Assembly (NCBI GenBank): GCA_036426205.1
Contig: CM071568.1
Coordinates: forward strand, 52,820,066 to 52,884,065
From: Ascaphus truei
Taxonomy: Eukaryota; Chordata; Amphibia; Anura; Ascaphidae
Direction: 5' to 3'
DNA: 64,000 bases
In this document: positions 56,385 to 64,000 of the stretch, piece after piece
Numbering within the stretch: the first letter of the stretch is position 1
How the letters are laid out: the number at the start of each line of letters is the position of its first letter
The notes under the pieces: generated by a model
Seen by the model: the letters and a program-made list of their open reading frames with translations, nothing else
Told to the model about the DNA's origin: nothing
Database searches by the model: none
Made by a program: the position numbers and the translations under genes

Positions 56385-56460
56385 TTGTATGTCTTTATTT
56401 ATATAGCGCCAAAAGTGTACTCAGCGCTTCACAAAGAATAAAGTACAGGGAAGCTCAAGA
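56385..56460 (-). mobile_element. L2/Rex-type LINE 3' tail
   Basis: GTATGTCTTTATTTATATAG then CGCCAAAAGTGTACTCAGCG is the same tail as at 2050 and 40165. Confidence 0.6.
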
Positions 56461-56527
56461 CGTCAATACTGATTTCTATATCATATGAACTTTGGTTGTA
56501 ATTTTACTGTCTGGTTTTCAATATTCA

Positions 56528-57155
56528 TCAAACAAATAAATAATATAATAAGTGGAGCAATAAGGATCGGGTTAAAAGGGTATTTGCTGCAGCTACATCA
56601 AATATAAATATTTATGAGGGCAGAAGGAGACATGTAAGGGTAATATAATAGGCAAATGCACAATCCATAAGTCTCCGGTTGAACCGGTATGGAATAGCCA
56701 CTACTCACAATTGATCACTGTCCTGCACTCCTTGAAATGGGTGCTGCTGCATGGACGCTGCTTTGCTGCATGCGTCCTCCGTTTAACCCCCGATAGCATT
56801 TCCTCAATCAGACAATGAATAGGACAGAAAAAAGATCAAAGTAACTGCTGCTCCAAAACGGAAAAAAAAAAAATTGGGGAAACTCACCAGCAAAAGATGA
56901 TTAAAAACAATTTATTAAGCTACATAAAAAACATGTGCAAACAGTGAAAAACTCTCCTCCAATGCGTTTCACGCCCTCTGTGGTGCTTTTTCAAGGAGCC
57001 ACATGAGGTGTGAAATGCATGGGAGGAGAGTTTTTCACTGTTTGCACATGTTTTTTTATAGAGTTTAATAAATTGTTTATAATCATCTTTTGCTGGTGAG
57101 TTTCCCCAATTTTTCCCGTTTTGGAGCAGCAGTTACTTTGATCTTTTTTCTGTCC
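56528..57155. mobile_element. Palindromic PLE-derived insertion
   Basis: A 628-bp insertion flanked by GGTTTTCAATATTCA (56513-56527 and 57156-57170). Arms 56834-56970 and 57000-57140 are inverted copies (AAGATGATTAAAAACAATTT against its complement, AACATGTGCAAACAGTG against CACTGTTTGCACATGTT). Next to the centre is GTGAAACGCATTGG on the minus strand preceded by an imperfect hairpin, a decayed hammerhead. Confidence 0.75.
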
Positions 57156-57493
57156 GGTTTTCAATATTCACTGGATACTTACCAAGATTTTCTCTGACGC
57201 ACGGAGGAGTGGATATATTTTTTCACTTGTTTTCTATTCATAGATGTATGTTTATATGGAGTTTTCAACAAGAGTGCAGAAATACCGCATTGGGTAGTCT
57301 TTCTTTGGTAGTTTCTGTGATCTATTTTTCCCTCTAATTTAGGGAGGGAGGTGATTATTTACTTGTGGGATTGACCATTCCTCTCTTTGGTTTACATATG
57401 TTATGACCTAAATCTTACAAGTCAACTGGTATGTACATAATTACATTAAGTACAATAGTTAAGAGCATTACATGTAATCAAAACAGTTATTAC

Positions 57494-57673
57494 CTTTTTA
57501 ACGTCCACAAACTTCACACATTCCAGCCAAATGTCTAGAAACTCTTGTCCGCAGAGAGCACACACATTAGTATTTGAAAGGATTGTTCTCACTTTTGGAT
57601 GTTGTTTGATTTTTTCTCGTAAAACTGAATCTGTGCTCTTTAGGTGGCTTAAAATGAGTCTTGCCGTTATTTC
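57494..57673 (-). CDS. LRRC69: Internal coding exon, probable LRRC69
   Basis: A 180-nt exon (60 codons, phase 0/0) with acceptor TTGTAG and donor GTAATA on the minus strand. It encodes EITARLILSHLKSTDSVLRE, KIKQHPKVRTILSNTNVCAL, CGQEFLDIWLECVKFVDVKK. The C-x(2)-C-x(4)-(F)L-x(2)WLECVKFV motif is the conserved segment following the repeats in short leucine-rich-repeat proteins such as LRRC69. The gene symbol rests on this plus position: in mammals LRRC69 precedes SLC26A7 on the same strand. No leucine-rich-repeat exon or terminal exon was found in the window, so the neighbours lie in larger introns or outside. Confidence 0.7.
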
Positions 57674-58019
57674 CTACAATACAGTTTAAATCACACAAAA
57701 TTCATATCATTGTAGGATAAATTATACACAGTGTGCTGAAGTTAGATTGTTTGTGTAATTCATACATAATTGTGTTTAAAAAGACATGGAATTGGTTACT
57801 ATAAACCCTATTGGATATTTAAGAAAAGACTGGTTTTGATTCGAGAAGGACATCATGGAAAAACTATGGCATTTTCGTAATTATCATTGGGGTTCACAAA
57901 CTTTTTCTCGCCACTGTACATTTCAATATATACTGTAGGTTAATAAAATATATAAATATTGCAGTGTGGCTATTATCAATGTAACACTAATATGTCATAT
58001 TTACTTACACTAGTTAAAC
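57674..58019. other. LRRC69 intron, AT-rich
   Basis: No feature recognised. Confidence 0.4.
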
Positions 58020-59012
58020 GTATAAACATAATTCTGTTTTAATTAAAATTGTATCAATCAGGTATTCAACATAACACAATTCTTTTCAAACAACGGACTG
58101 TGTCTCATGTATGAAGCCTTATACATATGACACACATTTTATGAAGGTTCATACTACTTATCAATGTTTATTATGAGAAATGGTAATTTTTTATAGATGT
58201 GTCAAATTAATTAAAATGGTGGCACCAATAGGGACCAATATCTTGAATCTACCAGTGGTATGGTTGGATTTTCAAACTCCTGGGGACCTTATTCATTTAG
58301 GAAGATAAATAACCATATATTTTTATCAGGAGAGGGAACACATTTTTGCTTTCAGGAATGATCTATCCTCACATCCTCTTCTCATGATTCTGAACCGAAG
58401 TACAGGTACCACCTGGCTTTCAAACACTTTGACCCTACACTGAACTAGCTGAGGCAGCTGCTTAATATGGAGAAGGCTCAAGGAACAGCATTAGGCAGAT
58501 CAAGCTTTCAAATTCCTCATGTGTTTACACCAGCACTAACTGAAGAAGTCCTTAAAATTTTGAAATAATAGGTAACCTTGTGACAATTGCATTGAAATCA
58601 CCAGTTTTCTCTTTGTGATGTAAGAAGAAATTAAGACGGGTAATGGGAACATTACTGCAGTACATTAGAAAAAGTTAGGGCTCAGAAGAAATGTCATAAG
58701 AATGTGGTAGGAGCAGTCACACAAAAAAACATAATAATTTTGTGAAAGCACATGGAAATTGGGTAATATAGATATTGAAGCTGTGCAGTACAGGAAGATA
58801 ATTCTGCATGGCTTGTAACTACAAACTGTACTTCCAGAGTTGTGACCAAAATTGTCTTTAGGCTATTTTGGACTAACAGTAAGTTATTCTGCATAAAATA
58901 ATATTTTGATATGTCACAATAGTGTGAGCTACCTTAACAATAGACTGTTTTTATCCTGAGCATAAACTATGATCATGGAAAAGTAATGACCTTGTAATCA
59001 GATTATAAAAAC
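58020..59012. repeat. Local duplication, copy A
   Basis: It matches 62165-63310 over nearly its length (for example AATTGTATCAATCAGGTATT, ATGAAGGTTCATACTACTT, ACCAAAATTGTCTTTAGGCT). After the two insertions at 59029-60540 and 60560-61095, copy A resumes at 61098-61235 with a match to 63460-63590. Confidence 0.8.
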
Positions 59013-59028
59013 CTAGGTAAATATATAT
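59013..59028. repeat. Target site duplication, left copy
   Basis: CTAGGTAAATATATAT here and at 60541-60556; it borders the PLE-derived insertion. Confidence 0.85.
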
Positions 59029-60540
59029 CCACAAGACAAAAAAGAAGGAAGAAAGGCACAATTTCAGTTTTAGTAAAAAATGTATAAATATATTGTGGGC
59101 CACAAGCCCGAATTCGAACTTACATACAAGATGAGATTCATCAACATTAGAGAGTGCAATGGAATTCTGGAGGCAGCCAGTCAAGACTGTGGATATATCC
59201 TGGGATGTCCCATTGGAAAAGATGCCTGTAGTGCTCTGTTGATGCCGGCAACCAGCAGGGCTCTCAGCTTCCTTACACCCCTCCGCGCTTCCGGGTTCTC
59301 CCTTCACAGCCGATTCACTGCATCAAACATCACTCGTGACATATACAAAAGAAAATGGCACTCATCCAAAGTCCTTGCTACTTTTCCGTCTAAAGGCAAG
59401 AGCGCCCTCTACGCATTTCGCCCAGCAAACCAGGCTTCGTCAGGGCCCCTCCAATGGCACTCCCCAGGATATATCCACAGTCGCAACAGGCTGTTTCCAG
59501 AATCCCATTGCACCCTCTGATGTTGCTGAATCGTATCTTATATCTAAGTTCGAATTGGGGCTTGTGGCCCACAATATATTTATACATTTTTTTAGTAAAA
59601 CCATAATTGTGCCTTCCTTCCTTCTTTTTTTCTTGTATATGTTGTTAGGGTCCCATGGTTGGGCCCTGAAGAGCCGAGGGATATATATATATATATATAT
59701 GTAGCCATGCATGTAAAATGGTCTGCAGTTGTCTCCCATGCTGACAGTAAACCTGGTAAGTTACAGGGATGCCAGCAGTAATCATGGAGGTTTGCCCTCA
59801 CACCCTGGTGAGGTGCCCTATGTATGGGTGGGAGTGGCTACATGCTCTGAGTCCACAGTTAGTGACATCAGAGCTGTGACAGCTCCTGAAGTATATAAGG
59901 CACAGCACTGCCCAAAGTTAGGTTGTTGCTGAGTTGTTGGAGGGCGTTGGGAATGAAGGATCCACTAGTGCAGTAACTAGTGGTCCATTTCTACATCTAA
60001 CTTGATAAGAGCCACACTGTGTCCTGGAACCTCGCACAGGGGTGATCTCCCTACGGGGAGAGGGGATCCCACTCCATTGGGAGGGCGTACCTGTCAAAGG
60101 GACAGCAAAGAAATATGTGCGGCTGAGACAGCTGGCTGTGAAGGGCAGCTTGCCCATACATCAACAATAAAGATGCCCTGTTCAAAGATACCCCCACTGT
60201 GTGAGTGTGAAGTTACTCTCCAGTGGAAGGCACCACCAAGAAGGAGTTCCTCATCAGGACCATCTCCCTGCGGACGCATAGATCCTGATGAGGTGGAGGC
60301 GCTGCACGTGATATAGGTAGGACTCGCACACACTACCTCAGCTGCCTGTCTGGATTGACAATCCCCGAATACCATCATGAGGGAGACTCAGGAGTCCTGT
60401 TGCCTACAGGTGCACCACCAGACACGACCATGTAATGGGGGCTGGTTAGACCACACGGGCCAATATGAGATTGGGTGGGTCAGACTAGAGGGAATACCCG
60501 TTACATATATATAGATATAGATATATATATTTTTGTGTTT
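59029..60540. mobile_element. PLE-derived insertion with inverted arms and hammerhead
   Basis: 1512 bp with 16-bp target duplications. Arms 59036-59215 and 59455-59632 are inverted copies (AATATATTGTGGGCCACAAG against CTTGTGGCCCACAATATATT); a hammerhead-like motif lies between them (59410-59443, minus). The right part (59640-60540) has no inverted partner and holds GTATATAAGGCACAGCAC (TATA-like, about 59891), so it may be promoter-bearing pseudo-LTR or a second element inserted in it. No coding sequence. The copy B locus shows the empty site. Confidence 0.75.
59410..59443 (-). ncRNA. Hammerhead ribozyme-like motif
   Basis: Minus strand: CTGACGA (one change), hairpin AGCCTGG-TTTG-CTGGGC (6 bp with two G:U), GAAA, TGCGT, A. 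The hexamer ATGCGT differs from self-complementary ACGCGT by one base. Confidence 0.6.
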
Positions 60541-60559
60541 CTAGGTAAATATATATACA

Positions 60560-61095
60560 AACCACAATAATATAACATATATATAACAATATATTCGGGG
60601 ACAGTACAAGGAGCTTTCAAATGAACAATTCATCCCAAGGGCAGTACAAAGGACCTGGGGGCATCCCTTTAGGTTGGGGGAAAGGAGATTTCACCAGCAA
60701 CAAATGAAAGGGTTCTTTACAGTAAGGGCAGTTAAAATGTGGAATTCATTACCCATGGAGATTGTGATGGCAGATACAATAGATTTGCTCAAAAAAAGGT
60801 TGGACATCATTTCAGAAAGGAACGGTATACAGGGATATACCAAAAAAGTATACATGGGAAGAATGTTGATCCAGGGATTAATCAGATTGCCAATTCTTGG
60901 AGTCAGGAAGGAATGTATTTTTCCCCTTATGAGATATCATTGGATGAAATAACCCTGGGGTTTGTTGTTGCTTACCTCTGGATCAATAAATAAGTATAGA
61001 TATAGGATAAAGAATATGTTGACTAAATTTAGCATAGGTTGAACTTGATGGACATACGTCTTTTTTCAACCTCATCTACTATGTAACTATGTAAC
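60560..61095 (+). mobile_element. CR1-type LINE 3' end
   Basis: It matches 7020-7500: relic frames RRFHQQQMKGFFTVRAVKMW and NSLPMEIVMADTIDLLKKRL, then GAACTTGATGGACATACG and two CTATGTAAC units at the end. 5' truncated; inserted in copy A of the duplication and absent from copy B. Confidence 0.88.
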
Positions 61096-61524
61096 AATTA
61101 GTGTTGTGGACTTGGATTGGGTTATCTTAAAAGTCTATTCTTAAGCAGTGTATTCTATTATTGGAAGGTGTCATGCACAACATTATTGCAGAGTTCTAGT
61201 AGCTATATTAGTTCTAAAGAGGTTTTATATAGGATGTAACATCTTCAGAGATATAGTTATCTGACAATAGTTACAATGTGCTTTGAGAGAAAATGGATCC
61301 CAATTGTAAAAAATGCAAAGAATTAATTGAATTCATTTTGGCAAAACAGCTACATTTTAAAAGTCAAATTTGCCGAGCATCCAAATATGCTTAATGTATT
61401 TTAGTAATAAAAAAAAGAAACAATAGATATTCCTACATGATGCATGTAAACATAATACATCAATTAAGTAATACTGTATTTAAAATCTGCCATGTCAACC
61501 GCAAAGAATAGATGAAATTAGTTA

Positions 61525-61689
61525 GGCTGTGCTTATAGTGCCGGCGCCAGCGACGTAACATCACAACAAATGCATTGCCACCGTCGCGTGCGCTTATAGT
61601 AAGCGTAACACGACGGCTTGGTCGCGATCGCTGGAAGTCATCTCAAGTTGATTTTTCCAGCAACCGTAGCCGGCACTATAAGCGTAGCC
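61525..61689. mobile_element. Short GC-rich Harbinger-like MITE
   Basis: 165 bp with terminal inverted repeats GGCTGTGCTTATAGTGCCGG and, from the other end, GGCTACGCTTATAGTGCCGG. Flanked by TTA (61522-61524) and TAA (61690-61692). Related to 7537-7784. Confidence 0.75.
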
Positions 61690-62164
61690 TAAGACATTTC
61701 ATACTGCCACTTAAAGCTAGTTATTAATTGCTACATACCAAAGTGTAAAAAATATTCAGTATCCTCAAAAATATTTCTGGCAAAAAACAAAATTAGCACT
61801 AAAAAGAAATCAATACATTTGGAGTATAGCAACTACTATTGTTTGAAGAAAATAGAAAATGGGTAGCTACTAGAGATGGGCGGACTTGTCTGAATCCGTT
61901 TCGTTGATTTTCCCAGCCAAATCCGATCTACGGAATGAAATACGCCGTCAGATTGCTTCATGGCTCTGCCAGTGCCCCCTCTGTGAGGCTGAGGAGGACT
62001 CATTTTTCCACCTCAGGCTCAGTTGGCAGTGAGGAATAGCAACATCAGCAGTAGGTGTACCCGTGGATTTTCCTGCTGGTACCAGGTGTAGAAGTAGCCC
62101 AAGTACTGTGGCTGCGCTTGCAACCCTGTTTGTGAGCATGCCGCAGGATCCTGCTGCTCCTATG
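61690..62164. other. Spacer between duplication copies
   Basis: Bases 61870-62165 are moderately GC-rich and look repeat-derived; no family assigned. Confidence 0.3.
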
Positions 62165-63595
62165 GCTGTTCAGCCTTAAATTGTATCAATCAGGTATTCA
62201 ACATGATGCATTTAATTTTAAACAACTGACTGTGTGTCATGTACAGTATGAAGCCTTCATACATATGACACATATTTTATGAAGGTTCATACTACTTTTT
62301 AATGTTAATCATGAGCAATGGTACTTTTTATAGATCTGTGTCAAACTAATTAAAATGGTGGCACCAACAGGGACCAATGTCTGGAATCAACCAGTGGAAA
62401 TGTTGGATTGTCAAATTCCCAGGGACCCTACTAATTTAGTGAAGATAAATAACCACTTCTTTTTTTTAGGAGACGGAGCACATTTTGCTTTCAGGATTTC
62501 AGGAATGATCTATCCTTAACTCATGACTCAGAACAGTAGTACAGGTACAACCTGGCTCTCAAACACTTTGATCCTATACTGAACTGGCTGAAACAGTTCC
62601 TTAATATGGAGAGGGCTCAAGGAATAGCTTTAGGGCTCGTCCATGCTGCCAAAGACCACGCGGTGGCATCCACGCGTGGCGCGATCACATTGCCCTAAGG
62701 CATTGATTGTGTCCATAGTCCACGCGCGTGACAGCAGGAGAGGGCACACGTTGCATGAGGAATCAGCTGAAACTGATTTCTCGCTGCAACGGCAGGTCAC
62801 GAGAGCGGTTCGCCCAATGAGGGCGAACCAGCTCCGTGACGTCACAGAAACGCCCCTCGACGGCGCGTCTACCATGTCCAGAAAACGCACACGTTTCACG
62901 TGGGTGACATCACGGATTTGCACAGGCGAAGTCTGTATGGATGCAGCCTTACACAGTTCCGGCTTTCAAATTCCTAATTTGTTTGAAAAACACCAGCACT
63001 AACTCAAGAAGTAATTTAATGTGGTAGGAGCAGTCAGGACCAAAAACATAATATTTTAGTGAAAACTAATGGAAATGGGGTGATATAGATATAAAAACTG
63101 TGCAGTCCAGGAAGATAATTCTACCTGGCTCGCTTTGCAGGGTTGCGACCAAAATGGTCTTTAGGCTATTTTGGACCAACATCTTTAATGTGTTGTGAAA
63201 ACAGGGAATTAACAGTAAGTTATTGTGCAAAAAAATAATATTTTTATATGCCACAATAGTCTGACCTACAGTAACAATAGATTGCTTTAATCCGGAGCAT
63301 AAACTATGATCATGTTAAAGTTTGCCCTCAATCAGGTTATGAAAACACAGGTAATATATAAATTTACTTAAAGTATGTAGGTAACAAGATATTTAGGGAC
63401 CAGATACCTGTAAACCTGCTCCCCTTTGCTTTTTATTGTTAAACCACAATATTAAAACGGAGTTGTGGAATTGGATTGGGTTATTTTAAAAAGTCTATTC
63501 TTAAACATTGTATTCTATGTATTATTGGAGGTTGTCAAATACAAAATGATTCAAGAGTTCTGGTAGCTACTGTATATTAGTTCTAAATAGGTGTA
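62165..63595. repeat. Local duplication, copy B
   Basis: The partner of 58020-61235. It contains the Harbinger MITE at 62633-62948, absent from copy A, and ends where an LTR begins at 63596. Confidence 0.8.
62633..62948. mobile_element. Harbinger-type MITE with TTA duplication
   Basis: 316 bp with terminal inverted repeats GGGCTCGTCCATGC and, from the right end, GGCTGCATCCATAC. TTA flanks (62630-62632, 62949-62951). Copy A at about 58490 shows the empty site with a single TTA. A relative of 341-735. Confidence 0.82.
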
Positions 63596-64000
63596 TGTGA
63601 GGATTCGCCATCTGATGGTCGCAGACCGTCTCCTCACCCCAACAAGCCTTACGTATCAGACACTCAGGATGCGCGGTCTCATGGCCCCAGCACGCGCACG
63701 CGGACCTTGCGTGGCCTGATCCCCCGTCCACGGATTCGGATTCCGCCACCCGCTTTGACACACGACGGGTGCGTTCGGTCAGCCTCCCTGATGACGCGCG
63801 GTCCAAGCCCCGCCCCCGCTCTGGTGATGGACAGGACCGGCGTGGGAGTGACGCGCGCTCTTGGCTCCGCTCCCTGACCTCTGTGACAGGTCGGCGCGCG
63901 ATTGATCCCGCCCCCTCTTGCCCTAAGGTCACTCAGAATCGGCGTGGGAGTGACGCGTGATCCAGGCTCCGCCCCCTGAGCTCCGTGACGCGCGAGCAGT
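63596..64000 (+). mobile_element. LTR start, cut by window edge
   Basis: It begins TGTGAGGATTCGCC inside copy B of the duplication, with a sharp jump to GC-rich sequence. Two diverged direct copies, about 100 bp apart, of CGGCGTGGGAGTGACGCG lie at 63838 and 63940. Only the TG start, composition and the interrupted host repeat support an LTR; the rest is outside. Confidence 0.5.

Noticed and set aside
56955..56998. Further hammerhead next to GTGAAACGCATT
   Set aside because: The hairpin is poorly paired and the CTGATGA block is not recognisable; kept only as a decayed remnant in the insertion entry.
58694..63254. Similar minus-strand frames at 58.8 and 63.2 kb as LRRC69 exons
   Set aside because: Their similarity comes from the local duplication. 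They contain no leucine-rich repeats and no paired splice sites.

Overview
This is a stretch of vertebrate nuclear genome, most likely an anuran amphibian with a large, repeat-rich genome. Two host loci are visible, both on the minus strand. Five consecutive coding exons at 19977..5180 encode the first 266 residues of the anion transporter SLC26A7, with clean splice sites and compatible phases. One 180-nt exon at 57673..57494 belongs to a gene I take to be LRRC69, the neighbour that precedes SLC26A7 in the same orientation in mammals. The amphibian assignment is an inference from the transposon mixture (Penelope-like, CR1, L2, Rex1, L1, Harbinger MITEs) and the divergence of the SLC26A7 exons.

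Almost everything else is mobile DNA. 0-5 kb: a Penelope-like element (PLE) fragment split by a Harbinger MITE, an LTR-like stretch, and an L2-type LINE end interrupted by a 1.8-kb near-perfect palindromic insertion carrying a hammerhead-ribozyme-like motif. 5-20 kb: the SLC26A7 exons, whose introns hold CR1, Rex1 and CORE-SINE copies, two related large foldback elements with recurring hairpins and a shared 48/51-nt exon-like segment, and a PLE copy with a canonical hammerhead core. 20-30 kb: a hAT relic, an exon-like relic with tandem repeats, an L2-like LINE, a broken Ty3-type LTR element (LTR, gag, protease), and a PLE inserted inside another PLE. 30.6-37.7 kb: a full-length L1 with 15-bp target duplications, an intact ORF1 and a frameshifted ORF2. 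38-46 kb: a Tigger-like MITE, CR1 fragments, a foldback element and an LTR with a tRNA-Leu type primer-binding site. 46-56 kb: a large inverted-repeat PLE interrupted by a second, 5'-truncated L1. 56-64 kb: two more inverted-repeat PLE derivatives, the LRRC69 exon, a locally duplicated segment and the start of another LTR.

The most striking pattern is a set of at least five separate insertions (2221-4053, 28119-30164, 47166-47505, 56528-57155, 59029-60540), each flanked by a 14-16 bp target duplication (one of them imperfect) and built of head-to-head copies of one segment. Three of them carry hammerhead-like motifs with a core like CTGANGA, a hairpin, then GAAA and a self-complementary or nearly self-complementary hexamer such as ACGCGT; the other two carry only degenerate or partial versions. 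A sixth, non-inverted PLE (16654-18971) has the best hammerhead. These fit the PLE/minimal-hammerhead association known from the literature, but the short, coding-less, inverted forms look like a non-autonomous family worth examining. All assignments come from reading the sequence; no database search was run.
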